A stretch of 64,000 nucleotides of DNA from Paenibacillus ottowii. GTDB taxonomy: Bacteria; Bacillota; Bacilli; Paenibacillales; Paenibacillaceae. A program made the position numbers and the translations under genes. The stretch spans positions 1 to 64,000 of the forward strand of contig NZ_VIJZ01000001.1 of assembly GCF_006874425.1 (NCBI RefSeq), given 5' to 3'. The number at the start of each line of letters is the position of its first letter. The first letter of the stretch is position 1. The notes under the pieces are model-generated. The model searched no databases. It saw nothing but the letters and a program-made list of their open reading frames with translations, and had not been told where the DNA came from. Positions 37,518 through 45,838 of this stretch are shown one piece after another.

Positions 37518-38357
37518 ATGGCTCAGAAACAAAAACGCCCGTTGTCTGCATTTCTCGTTGTCTTGTTCATTCTGTTTGCCGGGTTCGCCCTGTTTCCGCT
37601 ATTTGCCGTGACGCTGGCCTCGTTCAAGCCATCAACGGAGCTGCTGCGCTACGGCTTGAATCTCAAGCTGGAGTGGGCCATCATGTCCTTGAAAAACTAT
37701 GCGTTCATCTTTCAGGGGACGACGGATTATTTTCAATGGTATTGGAATAGCCTTGTCATTACCGTCTTGTTTACAGTGTTATGTCTGATATTGTCCGCGA
37801 TGGTCGGGTACGGTCTGGAGATGTATCGTTTTAGACTAAAAAATGTGATTTTTACACTGGTACTGGTCGTGATGATGATTCCGGTAGAAATTATCATGCT
37901 GCCGCTCTACAAACTCATGATCGGCATGAAGCTGATCAATACGGTATGGGGTGTGATTTTGCCGTTTGTCGTCGCACCGATTCCGATCTTTTTCTTCCGT
38001 CAATATTTGAGCGGAGTACCTAAGGACTTTATGGATGCGGCACGGGTTGACGGCTGTTCGGAGTATGGTATTTTTGTGCGGATTATGATGCCTCTGATGG
38101 CGCCTGCTTTTGCGGCAATGGCCATTTTACAGGCTATGAATAGCTGGAATAACTTCCTGTGGCCGATGATTGTACTGCGTACCAACGACATGCTGACACT
38201 GCCGATCGGTCTGTCCAGTCTGCTGACGCCATATGGCAACAACTATGATGTCTTGATTGCCGGTTCGGTTCTGGCTATCTTGCCGATTCTCGTCGTGTTT
38301 CTGTTCTTCCAGCGTTACTTTATTGAAGGGATGACGGCAGGCGGGGTAAAAGGGTAA
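37518..38357 (+). CDS. sugar ABC transporter permease, MalG-type
   Basis: A 279-residue permease with six membrane segments and the EAA loop VPKDFMDAARVDGCSEYGIFVRIMMPLMAPA. The MalG-type C-terminal end QRYFIEGMTAGGVKG is present. It starts three bases after the upstream permease, preceded by CGGAAGGAGG. The operon ends here, with a terminator about 60 bp downstream. The transported sugar is unknown. Confidence 0.93.
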   Translation: MAQKQKRPLSAFLVVLFILFAGFALFPLFAVTLASFKPSTELLRYGLNLKLEWAIMSLKNYAFIFQGTTDYFQWYWNSLVITVLFTVLCLILSAMVGYGLEMYRFRLKNVIFTLVLVVMMIPVEIIMLPLYKLMIGMKLINTVWGVILPFVVAPIPIFFFRQYLSGVPKDFMDAARVDGCSEYGIFVRIMMPLMAPAFAAMAILQAMNSWNNFLWPMIVLRTNDMLTLPIGLSSLLTPYGNNYDVLIAGSVLAILPILVVFLFFQRYFIEGMTAGGVKG

Positions 38358-38414
38358 CCATTACGGTGCTGAATGAGTCGATTGAATACAAAAAAATGTG
38401 TAAAGTCAGTGAAG

Positions 38415-38446
38415 ACGGGCCGGGCATTGTCTCGGCCTGTTTTTTT
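38415..38446 (+). terminator. terminator of the sugar ABC operon
   Basis: ACGGGCCG / CGGCCTGT hairpin followed by TTTTTTT. Confidence 0.85.
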
Positions 38447-38566
38447 ATGGATTCAGTGATTTTCATTCTCATTTTCATGGCTATCAACTGCACAAGCTAT
38501 AGGTAAACGTGGTATGATGTTTGAAAGATTTCAAATACAGAAATATAGGCGGAGCGTGGAGAAGCT

Positions 38567-39853
38567 ATGGAACCAACAAAAACCCAGAAAACCGAACCGG
38601 CCACGGCATCAACCGTTGGCATGGAGGATATTGTACGGGCGCATCATATGCTGCGTGAGGTGATTGTTCGTACACCTTTACAGAGGGATGCCGTCCTATC
38701 GGCTAAATATAACTGTAATGTGTATCTGAAGCGAGAGGATCTCCAGGTTGTGCGGTCCTTTAAAATCCGTGGAGCTTACAACATGATTCGCAGCTTGACT
38801 CCTGAGCAAATGAAAAAAGGGATTGTGTGTGCGAGTGCGGGTAATCATGCACAAGGCGTGGCTTTTTCATGTAACGCGCTTGGCATCCACGGTAAAATTT
38901 TTATGCCGAGCACAACGCCCAATCAGAAGGTGAAGCAGGTACGTCGCTTTGGCGGAGACAGTGTAGAGGTCATTTTGACTGGGGATACGTTTGACGATGC
39001 TTATGACGAGGCCATGAAGGTATGCAGTGAGCAGGAAATGACCTTCATCCATCCATTCGATCAGCCGAAAATTATTGCAGGCAATGGTACGATTGCCATG
39101 GAAGTGATGGAAAGCCTGGATACACCTATGGACTATGTATTCGTAACGATTGGCGGCGGCGGTTTGGCGGCAGGCGTAGGTACGTATGTTAAAACGGTGA
39201 GTCCGACCACCAAAGTTATCGGCGTAGAACCCCTGGGCGCAGCATCAATGACAGAAGCAATGCGTTTGGACAAGGTTGTTACACTGGAACAAATCGACAA
39301 GTTCGTTGACGGAGCTGCGGTGAAGCGTGTGGGGCAGTTAACGTATGACATTTGTAAACATACCTTGGATGATATTGTGAAGGTACCGGAAGGCAAGGCA
39401 TGTACAGCGATTCTGGAGCTGTATAATGAAAATGCGATTGTTGTAGAGCCTGCGGGCTCGCTGCCTGTAGCAGCACTTGATCTGTATCGTGAGCAGATTC
39501 AGGGCAAAACAGTGGTCTGCATCGTCAGTGGTGGTAATAACGACATTGATCGGATGCAGGAGATTAAGGAGCGCTCCCTGATTTACGAAGGGCTAAAGCA
39601 TTATTTTATGGTGAATTTCCCGCAAAGAGCAGGGGCACTACGTGAGTTTCTTCAGGAAGTGCTTGGACCGAACGATGACATTACTAGGTTTGAGTATACG
39701 AAAAAGAATGATAAGGAAAACGGACCAGCACTTGTCGGCATAGAGTTGTTCCACAAGGAAGACTATTTTCCTTTAATTGAACGAATGAATCGCAAAGGGA
39801 TTAACTATACGGAATTGAACAAAAATGAGAATCTGTTTAATATGCTAATCTAG
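38567..39853 (+). CDS. ilvA: threonine dehydratase (biosynthetic)
   Basis: PLP enzyme that deaminates threonine to 2-oxobutanoate, the first step of isoleucine synthesis. The PLP lysine is in VVRSFKIRGAYN. The phosphate-binding loop is VTIGGGGLAAG and SAGNHAQGVA is conserved. The C-terminal ACT-like regulatory domain (HYFMVNFPQRAGALREFLQEVLG onwards) is the short single-domain type found in B. subtilis IlvA. Total length is 428 residues. The first 20 residues are a Thr/Glu-rich extension. An IS element is inserted six bases after its stop codon, just before its terminator. Confidence 0.95.
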   Translation: MEPTKTQKTEPATASTVGMEDIVRAHHMLREVIVRTPLQRDAVLSAKYNCNVYLKREDLQVVRSFKIRGAYNMIRSLTPEQMKKGIVCASAGNHAQGVAFSCNALGIHGKIFMPSTTPNQKVKQVRRFGGDSVEVILTGDTFDDAYDEAMKVCSEQEMTFIHPFDQPKIIAGNGTIAMEVMESLDTPMDYVFVTIGGGGLAAGVGTYVKTVSPTTKVIGVEPLGAASMTEAMRLDKVVTLEQIDKFVDGAAVKRVGQLTYDICKHTLDDIVKVPEGKACTAILELYNENAIVVEPAGSLPVAALDLYREQIQGKTVVCIVSGGNNDIDRMQEIKERSLIYEGLKHYFMVNFPQRAGALREFLQEVLGPNDDITRFEYTKKNDKENGPALVGIELFHKEDYFPLIERMNRKGINYTELNKNENLFNMLI

Positions 39854-39933
39854 CAAGGTGAAGTGCACCCCTTAGAATAGACATTGGAAAAACCCCCGGG
39901 TTTAGCCGATGAAATTCTAGGGGGTGTATTTTT

Positions 39934-40250
39934 ATGGGACAAAAGTTTAAGACCTATTCAATTGCGCTGAAAAAAGAGGCGATTCGCCTTCACGTCGAAG
40001 AGAAATGGACATATCGCCGAATCACGGAGCCTTGGAGATTCAGGATGCAGATCGTGTGAAAAAGTGGATGAGGAAATATAGAGAGCAGGGAGAGTATGGA
40101 CTACTAGATGGACGGGGACGTCGGAAGCAATATGTGAGTCAGGATCGGTATGTGCAAAACCTGAAACGGGAGAATGAGTTGCTAAAAAAGTGCTTAGTAG
40201 CCTGGAAGGAGGAAGCAAACAAGAGAGATATCAGATCATGGAAAAGGTAG
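39934..40250 (+). pseudogene. IS3-family orfA, frameshifted
   Basis: The helix-turn-helix protein OrfA binds the IS ends and supplies the N terminus of the OrfAB transposase. Reading starts at MGQKFKTYSIALKKEAIRLH and continues to YRRITE, then leaves frame. The expected HLEIQDADRVKKWMRKY continues one frame over from 40032. One base appears lost near 40029-40031 (GAGCCTTGG where GAGCACTTGG would restore ITEHLEIQ). The first frame stops at 40072. An ATG at 40005 in the second frame could give an N-truncated product. The A6G slippery site near the end would still feed orfB. Confidence 0.8.
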
Positions 40251-41074
40251 CCATATACGGAGATATTCAGAAACTCTCCCACGTGTTTGGTGTGTCCCGA
40301 AGTGGGTATTACGCCTATTTAAAACGTAAACGAAAAGATCGCGATGCAAAGGCGAAGAAACAGGTGCTTCAAATTTATCAGCGATATGAAGGGAAATATG
40401 GCTATCGGCAGCTTCAGTTGTTCCTTTGGCAAGATCATGGGATTTGGATGAACCACAAGAAGGTGCTTCGTCTAATGCAAACGCTCGGTATTCAATCCCG
40501 AATTCGTCGCAAACGACGCTTCATAAGCTCGTATGCCCCTGCTCCGCGTGTAGCAGAGAACCGGCTGAAACGGAATTTCACTGCGGAAAAGCCTAATCAG
40601 AAATGGGTAACTGACATTACCCAGTATCGTGTTGGAGAGCGCTGGGTATATCTATCGGCAATTAAGGATCTGTTTAATAACGAGATCGTGGCTTACGAAA
40701 TCGGCGAACGCAACGACAATGAACTCGTGCTCCGCACATTCAGCAAAGCGTTTGCTAAGCAGAAAGACGTGACCGGACTGATCGTTCACAGCGATCAGGG
40801 ATTCCAGTACACGTCTCACGCTTACCAAGACATGCTACCCATGGTTGGCGCCCAAATCAGCATGTCTCGTCGAGGAAATTGTTATGACAATGCCTCGATG
40901 GAGAGTTTCTTCTCGCATCTCAAAACGGAAGGGCTCTACCCTTATCATATCCGAACAGTTACCGAAGCACAAAGCAAAATCGAGAAATATATTCGTTTTT
41001 ATAACCGAAAACGGCCACAACGAAAACTAAAAAAACTGACGCCGATAGAGTACCGACGCCAGTTTGCCGCCTAG
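40190..41074 (+). CDS. IS3-family transposase OrfB
   Basis: The catalytic part of the IS transposase, about 294 residues and intact. The rve integrase core shows the DDE triad: Asp in KWVTDITQYRVGERWVYLSAI, Asp in GLIVHSDQGFQYTS and Glu in NASMESFFSHLKTE. An N-terminal HTH_21-like region (YAYLKRKRKDRDAKAKKQVLQIYQ, YGYRQL) precedes it. It is normally made as an OrfAB fusion by -1 slippage at AAAAAAG (40184-40190). An internal ATG at 40238 could give a shorter OrfB. Because orfA is broken, self-mobility is doubtful. Confidence 0.9.
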   Translation: MLSSLEGGSKQERYQIMEKVAIYGDIQKLSHVFGVSRSGYYAYLKRKRKDRDAKAKKQVLQIYQRYEGKYGYRQLQLFLWQDHGIWMNHKKVLRLMQTLGIQSRIRRKRRFISSYAPAPRVAENRLKRNFTAEKPNQKWVTDITQYRVGERWVYLSAIKDLFNNEIVAYEIGERNDNELVLRTFSKAFAKQKDVTGLIVHSDQGFQYTSHAYQDMLPMVGAQISMSRRGNCYDNASMESFFSHLKTEGLYPYHIRTVTEAQSKIEKYIRFYNRKRPQRKLKKLTPIEYRRQFAA

Positions 41075-41112
41075 GGGCTTTTTTCAATGTCTACAAAATG
41101 GGGTCTTGACCA

Positions 41113-41137
41113 AGGAGCCTACGGGCTCTTTTTTTTG
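41113..41137 (+). terminator. displaced ilvA terminator
   Basis: GGAGCC TAC GGGCTCT followed by eight T residues. With the IS removed, this hairpin would stand six bases after the ilvA stop, so it is most likely the original ilvA terminator. It can now also stop transcription leaving the IS. Confidence 0.75.
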
Positions 41138-41160
41138 TATGTGCAATGTTATGCGTAGTT

Positions 41161-41211
41161 TATAAACTTCTTTTTATTTGAAATAAAGCGTTTACAAAAT
41201 TGAAGTTTATA
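41161..41211 (+). promoter_or_regulatory. cre-like site inside an inverted repeat before the arabinanase gene
   Basis: ATAAAGCGTTTACA (41183-41196) matches 12 of 14 positions of the CcpA cre consensus. It is bracketed by a perfect 10-bp inverted repeat, TATAAACTTC (41161-41170) and GAAGTTTATA (41202-41211). This suggests catabolite repression plus a second, unidentified regulator. It lies about 100 bp upstream of the start codon. Confidence 0.5.
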
Positions 41212-41308
41212 GGTTAATATATGTGTAACTTCATAAGCATAAACACTAATGCAATAAGCGTATCACCTGATTTTCATCATAAAGATATTAATTCGGAGGT
41301 GCGAAAGA

Positions 41309-42283
41309 ATGTTGAAAGCATGGAAAAAATCAGTACGGGGTAGATTCGCCCGAACAGCGTTTGCTGCCGTAACTTCGGCTGCTTTGTTGCTGTCCGTGGT
41401 GCCGTCCACATCAGCCGAGCATTGGGCGTTAACTGGCGATGTGGCAGTACATGATCCGTCCATCACCAAGGAAGGCAATGCATGGTATATTTTCTCCACA
41501 GGGCAGGGGATACAGGTCCAAAGATCGGATGACGGACGCAATTTTTACAGATTGCCGCAAATTTTCTTATCGCCACTACCATGGTGGAAATCGTATGTTC
41601 CTAAACAAACCCCAAATGATGTGTGGGCACCGGATGCTCAAAAGTACAATGGACGTGTCTGGGTTTACTATTCCATTTCTACATTCGGATCGCGCACTTC
41701 GGCCATTGGTTTAACTTCAGCAACGAGCATTGGTGCGGGAAGCTGGAGAGATGATGGATTAGTGCTGCGGACGACGGATTCTGACGATTACAATGCGATT
41801 GACCCGAATCTGGTTATTGATGCTTCTGGCAACCCATGGCTTTCCTTCGGTTCATGGAATTCGGGATTGAAAGTGACTCGCCTGGATAAAAATACGATGA
41901 AGCCTACGGGCCAGATTTACTCTATTGCTAAACGTACGGCTGGTGGTTTGGAAGCACCGCATGTTACTTACCGCAATGGCTATTATTATCTGTTTGCTTC
42001 CATCGATAACTGCTGCAAAGGCGTAAACAGTAATTACAAAATCATATATGGTCGCTCCACCAGTATTACCGGACCGTATGTGGACAAGAGCGGAAAAAGT
42101 CTGATGGACGGTGGTGGAACAATACTGGATGCGGGGAATGACCGCTGGAGGGGACCAGGTGGGCAATCTGTCTATAACAACAGCGTGATCGCACGTCATG
42201 CCTATGACGCAACCGATGGCGGAAATCCAAAGCTTCTGATTAGCGATTTGAAATGGGATTCGGCAGGCTGGCCTACCTACTAA
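41309..42283 (+). CDS. abnA: secreted endo-1,5-alpha-L-arabinanase (GH43)
   Basis: Cleaves the arabinan side chains of pectin outside the cell. The signal peptide spans about residues 1-36 (Arg/Lys-rich start, hydrophobic core, STSA cleavage region). The five-bladed propeller domain shows the GH43 catalytic residues: base Asp49 in VAVHDPSI, pKa-modulating Asp165 in YNAIDPNLV and acid Glu215 in GGLEAPHV. At 324 residues it matches the short B. subtilis AbnA type rather than the longer Abn2. AATTCGGAGGTG precedes the ATG. It stands alone and ends in a terminator. Confidence 0.92.
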   Translation: MLKAWKKSVRGRFARTAFAAVTSAALLLSVVPSTSAEHWALTGDVAVHDPSITKEGNAWYIFSTGQGIQVQRSDDGRNFYRLPQIFLSPLPWWKSYVPKQTPNDVWAPDAQKYNGRVWVYYSISTFGSRTSAIGLTSATSIGAGSWRDDGLVLRTTDSDDYNAIDPNLVIDASGNPWLSFGSWNSGLKVTRLDKNTMKPTGQIYSIAKRTAGGLEAPHVTYRNGYYYLFASIDNCCKGVNSNYKIIYGRSTSITGPYVDKSGKSLMDGGGTILDAGNDRWRGPGGQSVYNNSVIARHAYDATDGGNPKLLISDLKWDSAGWPTY

Positions 42284-42334
42284 ATAGAGGTTGCTTGAAA
42301 TCATCCGTGTAGTCATCTCACATAGATATATCTA

Positions 42335-42367
42335 AAAACTGTTCCTCCTACAGGGGAACAGTTTTTG
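42335..42367 (+). terminator. terminator of the arabinanase gene
   Basis: AAAAACTGTTCC / GGAACAGTTTTT perfect stem followed by T residues within the stem end. Confidence 0.85.
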
Positions 42368-42406
42368 GCTTGCAATGTTGTAGAAACATGCTATTATGAA
42401 TCAAGT

Positions 42407-42421
42407 TGATAATCATTATCA
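42407..42421. promoter_or_regulatory. Fur box for the second siderophore operon
   Basis: TGATAATCATTATCA, a perfect Fur box identical to the one at 28926-28940, lies about 40-60 bp upstream of the first permease start. Confidence 0.9.
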
Positions 42422-42461
42422 TTTGCGTTTATTGTAATGAGGGTCGTAATGGCTTTCAGGT

Positions 42462-43571
42462 ATGGAGGGAGTGACCTCACCAAAAATGCAGTCTAAAGAC
42501 AGCATGGACAAACATACAGCTTCGACAGAGAGGACTGCTCCGGAAGTAGCCCTTATAGCCCGCACAGTGCTCCGAGCGGGGAGGATTCGGCAGGCGTTGT
42601 TGTTCACAGCCTCGGCTGTATTGCTGGCCTTGGCCATGTTTGCTGCCATTTCATTTGGAGCCAAGGATCTGACCCTAAGCACGGTATGGTCGGCAGTGTT
42701 TCACTATGATCGTTCGCTGACGACCCATCAGATTATTCATGAGCTGCGATTGCCACGTGTGCTTGGTGCAGCTATCATTGGGGCTGCGCTGGCGGTCGCA
42801 GGCTCTCTGATTCAAGGCATCACGCGCAACCCGCTGGGGGATACAGGTGTGCTGGGCATTAACGCAGGAGCGATGTTTGTAGTTGCAGTGAGTTTTGCCT
42901 TTTTCCCTGATCTGCCTTATGGGACGTTAATTGTTTTGTCGTTCCTAGGGGCACTGATGAGTACCTTGCTGGTATTCCGACTGGGAGCTTCCGCGCCAGG
43001 AGGATTGACACCCATGAGACTCACGGTGTCTGGGGCTGTGACAGCAGCCTTGTTAGGTTCCATGACTTCGGGAATTGCGATTTACTTTGATCTAAGTCAG
43101 GATTTAGCCTTCTGGTATGCAGGAGGTGTAGCTGGAATAAAATGGTCGCAGCTTGAGATACTTGCCCCGATTTTGCTTATTGTGATCGCTTGGTCTATGG
43201 GGCTTGCACGCTCCATTTCATTGATTTCAATGGGCGATGAGGTGGCACTGAATCTGGGGTTAAATCTCAGGCGTATCCGGCTGCTGGGGCTGCTGACTGT
43301 GGTGGTTCTGGCTGGACTGTCCGTATCAGCTGCCGGAGCCATCGGCTTTGTAGGCCTGGTCGTCCCACATATTGCTCGCAAGCTGATCGGTGTGGATTAT
43401 CGCCAGATCGTACCATTGTCTGCATTATTGGGAGCCATACTGCTGGTGCTGGCTGATTTGGGAGCGAGAATGGCGAATCCGCCAGAGGAGCTAGCTATTG
43501 GAATTATGGTGTCTTTTATCGGAGTACCTTTTTTCCTCTTTCTCGCCCGTAAGGAAAGGAGGGAATTATAG
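42462..43571 (+). CDS. iron-siderophore ABC transporter permease (FecCD family)
   Basis: A permease of up to 369 residues. A hydrophilic N-terminal region of about 45 residues precedes the membrane domain. Motifs are RLPRVLGAAIIGAALAVAGSLIQGITRNPLGDTGVLGINAGA and AAGAIGFVGLVVPHIARKLIGVDYR. The start is uncertain: this ATG has only a weak site, while an ATG at 42486 lies 15 bases after GGAGGGAG. It is the first gene of the operon, unlike the usual order where the binding protein leads. Its stop overlaps the next start by one base. Confidence 0.9.
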   Translation: MEGVTSPKMQSKDSMDKHTASTERTAPEVALIARTVLRAGRIRQALLFTASAVLLALAMFAAISFGAKDLTLSTVWSAVFHYDRSLTTHQIIHELRLPRVLGAAIIGAALAVAGSLIQGITRNPLGDTGVLGINAGAMFVVAVSFAFFPDLPYGTLIVLSFLGALMSTLLVFRLGASAPGGLTPMRLTVSGAVTAALLGSMTSGIAIYFDLSQDLAFWYAGGVAGIKWSQLEILAPILLIVIAWSMGLARSISLISMGDEVALNLGLNLRRIRLLGLLTVVVLAGLSVSAAGAIGFVGLVVPHIARKLIGVDYRQIVPLSALLGAILLVLADLGARMANPPEELAIGIMVSFIGVPFFLFLARKERREL

Positions 43572-44596
43572 TGAGACGCTCTCTAGGGACAGGGGATACA
43601 AGAACGACCAAGGCTTGGCTCGTTTGCTTAGTATTGGCTGGAATTAGCTTTGCTGTCCTTGTTCTCGGTTTGAATACTGGAACGATTCGAATTCCACCGC
43701 TGCGCGTGCTGGATACACTGTTTGGCGGGGGCAGCGGTCGTGATCATATGGTCCTGTTTGAATACCGCCTGCCGCGGATTGTTGTAACGGTGCTGGCTGG
43801 AGCGGGACTAGGTGCAGCCGGGGCGGTCATGCAAGGCTTATCGCGAAACGCACTCGCAGATCCGGGGGTACTTGGGCTGCATGCGGGGGCTGCTTTGGGA
43901 CTCGTAATGTTTGTCAGTTTTTTTCGCGATCTGGAAGGATCAGCAGCTTTGCTCATTCCCTTGTTTACCTTTGCAGGAGGTGTCGTTGCAGCGGTGCTGA
44001 TAGTTATGCTGTCCTATCATGGCAGCAGAGGAATCGTGCCTGTGCGCCTGATCCTGTCCGGTATCGGTGTAGCCTCAGGGCTCAGCGCCATAACGCTGTA
44101 TTGGTCGTTGCGGCTGGATGAGGATACATACGCATTTACCGCACGTTGGCTGGCTGGCAGCGTATGGGGACGGGACTGGATACATGCAGCGGCTTTACTG
44201 CCGTGGATTGTCATTGTCCTGCCGTACGTTTTATCACAGACACGCAGCCTGAATAATCTGTCGCTAGGTGATGACACCGCAGCTGGAATCGGCACAAGCG
44301 TAAAGCGCCAGCGTCTGATACTGCTGGGTGCGGCGGTGGCTCTATCGAGCGCCAGCGTATCCATGGCCGGAGGGATTGGCTTTATTGGGCTGATTGCGCC
44401 TCATCTGGCTCGCCGTCTGGTAGGTCCGATGTATCAACATTTGCTGCCAGTAGCCGCTTTGGTCGGGGTCGTTATTCTGGTCATTGCAGATACAATTGGT
44501 CGTTCGGTATTTCAGCCGAATGCGATTCCAGCAGGGGTAGTGGTTGCTGTGGTAGGCGCTCCGTATTTTTTATTCTTGTTGTCCCGAACCAAGTGA
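43571..44596 (+). CDS. iron-siderophore ABC transporter permease (FecCD family)
   Basis: A 341-residue permease paralogous to its upstream partner, with RLPRIVVTVLAGAGLGAAGAVMQGLSRNALADPGVLGLHAGAA and AGGIGFIGLIAPHLARRLVGPMYQH. The start codon is GTG, after GGAAAGGAGGG. The two permeases would form the membrane channel for ferric siderophore. The binding-protein gene follows after 129 bp containing a hairpin. No ATPase gene is present. Confidence 0.92.
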   Translation: MRRSLGTGDTRTTKAWLVCLVLAGISFAVLVLGLNTGTIRIPPLRVLDTLFGGGSGRDHMVLFEYRLPRIVVTVLAGAGLGAAGAVMQGLSRNALADPGVLGLHAGAALGLVMFVSFFRDLEGSAALLIPLFTFAGGVVAAVLIVMLSYHGSRGIVPVRLILSGIGVASGLSAITLYWSLRLDEDTYAFTARWLAGSVWGRDWIHAAALLPWIVIVLPYVLSQTRSLNNLSLGDDTAAGIGTSVKRQRLILLGAAVALSSASVSMAGGIGFIGLIAPHLARRLVGPMYQHLLPVAALVGVVILVIADTIGRSVFQPNAIPAGVVVAVVGAPYFLFLLSRTK

Positions 44597-44625
44597 CAAG
44601 AGGAATAGGTTACATATAAAGTCCA

Positions 44626-44646
44626 ATGCTGCATCTGATGCAGCAT
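44626..44646 (+). other. intra-operon hairpin
   Basis: ATGCTGCAT CTG ATGCAGCAT is a perfect 9-bp hairpin between the second permease and the binding-protein gene. No T run follows, so it is more likely an RNA-stability or partial attenuation element than a full terminator. Confidence 0.5.
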
Positions 44647-44725
44647 GCGGAATAACAACGAAGTAGAAGCTTTAAAGATTGAACATAAAAAATAGAGCTT
44701 CTATAAGTATGGGAGGGAGATATTT

Positions 44726-45673
44726 ATGAGAAAAAATAGATTTGAGGGTTCGAGGTTTATACGTTCATGGGCAGCCCTGTCTCTTGTTGCATGTATGATC
44801 CTACTGTCCGCTTGTGGACAAACAGCAGACAAACAAGCTAGCGATACGAAAGCGGCCGATAGTGTGCAAACCACCATAAGTGCGGATTCGCGTATCGCTT
44901 CGATGTCTATTCATTTGACGAACAACTTGCTAGCACTAGGCATTACCCCGGCGGGCTCAGTTATTGGTGGAGATGTGAAGGATTTTCTGCCCCATGTAAA
45001 AGATCGTCTTCAAAATACCCGTAAGCTGGGGGTTGTCACAGATCCTGATATGGAAGCAGTACTGGAGCTTCAACCTGATCATATCTTCCTCGACAAAAAA
45101 TATTCGGGAACCGATGTAGCCAAGTTTGAAAAAATTGCACCGACCGAGGTTTTTGATCTAGATGAAGGCACCTGGAAGGATCAATTGAAAAAAATAGCTA
45201 TTTTGGTCAAACATGAAGCACAGGCAGATGCTTTTCTAAAAGATTATGACGCACAGAGGGAACGGGTTAGAAAGCTCATTCATTCCAAAATCGGAGACGG
45301 GACGGTCATGGCTGTACGTGTTACAGCGAAAGAAGTTCGTGTCATGGGGATGAAGCGTCCCGTAGGACCGCTGCTGTATCAGGATTTGGGCTTGAAGCCA
45401 GCCAAAGGTGTGGAAAAGATCAATAAGGCCTATCAGGTTGTATCCCAAGAGGTTTTACCGGATTATGATGCCGATGCCATCCTAGTTATTATCAGTAAAG
45501 GTGCGGATGCCCAAAAGGTATACAAGCAGCTGGAGGGAAATACAGTATGGCAAGGACTGAAGGCCGTGAAGCAGGGGCATGTCTATATGCTGGACGGACA
45601 GCCTTGGCTGGACTATTCCGCGATGGGGCACAAAATTGCTCTGGATAATGCAGAACAACTATTTTCCAAATAA
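44726..45673 (+). CDS. iron-siderophore substrate-binding lipoprotein
   Basis: A 315-residue periplasmic-binding-protein-like fold of class III. The signal peptide ends in MILLSAC (Cys30), so the protein is a lipoprotein. Internal features are ISADSRIASMSIHLTNNLLALGITPAGSV and DMEAVLELQPDHIFLDKKY, with the C-terminal NTVWQGLKAVKQGHVYMLDGQPWLDYSA. TATGGGAGGGAG precedes the ATG. It is the third gene of a Fur-controlled operon and partners the two upstream permeases. Confidence 0.9.
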   Translation: MRKNRFEGSRFIRSWAALSLVACMILLSACGQTADKQASDTKAADSVQTTISADSRIASMSIHLTNNLLALGITPAGSVIGGDVKDFLPHVKDRLQNTRKLGVVTDPDMEAVLELQPDHIFLDKKYSGTDVAKFEKIAPTEVFDLDEGTWKDQLKKIAILVKHEAQADAFLKDYDAQRERVRKLIHSKIGDGTVMAVRVTAKEVRVMGMKRPVGPLLYQDLGLKPAKGVEKINKAYQVVSQEVLPDYDADAILVIISKGADAQKVYKQLEGNTVWQGLKAVKQGHVYMLDGQPWLDYSAMGHKIALDNAEQLFSK

Positions 45674-45688
45674 GTACTAAAGTAAATT

Positions 45689-45736
45689 AAGCCGTATTCC
45701 CTATGCATCTTCTTGCAGTGAGGGGTACGGCTTTTC
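45689..45736 (+). terminator. terminator of the second siderophore operon
   Basis: AAGCCGTATTCCCT / AGGGGTACGGCTTTT hairpin, then T residues. Confidence 0.8.
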
Positions 45737-45775
45737 TGACGGTCACCCAAGCTTCGAATCGGATGGTTGATTGAA

Positions 45776-45818
45776 AAATAAAAAGGAGTTGCAACGATCC
45801 GTAATGAGGGGCAACTCC
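45776..45818 (-). terminator. terminator of the minus-strand membrane protein gene
   Basis: On the minus strand GGAGTTGC / GCAACTCC is followed by TTTTTATTTTT, 20 bases past the stop codon of the gene that ends at 45839. Confidence 0.8.
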
Positions 45819-45838
45819 AGTGCGATAAGGTATGCTGG

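Larger units (their letters stand above)
39859..41112 (+). mobile_element. IS3-family insertion sequence, IS150-like group
   Basis: A 1254-bp element whose ends are related imperfect inverted repeats. The left end is TGAAGTGCACCCC, continuing to TAGACATTG. The right end read inward is TGGTCAAGACCCC, also continuing to TAGACATTG. Both begin 5'-TG as in the IS3 family. The flanking AGG (39856-39858 and 41113-41115) is a 3-bp target duplication, the size expected for IS150-like elements. It encodes orfA and orfB with a canonical A6G slippery site at 40184-40190. orfA carries an extra disabling frameshift. It is inserted at the foot of the ilvA terminator. Confidence 0.92.
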
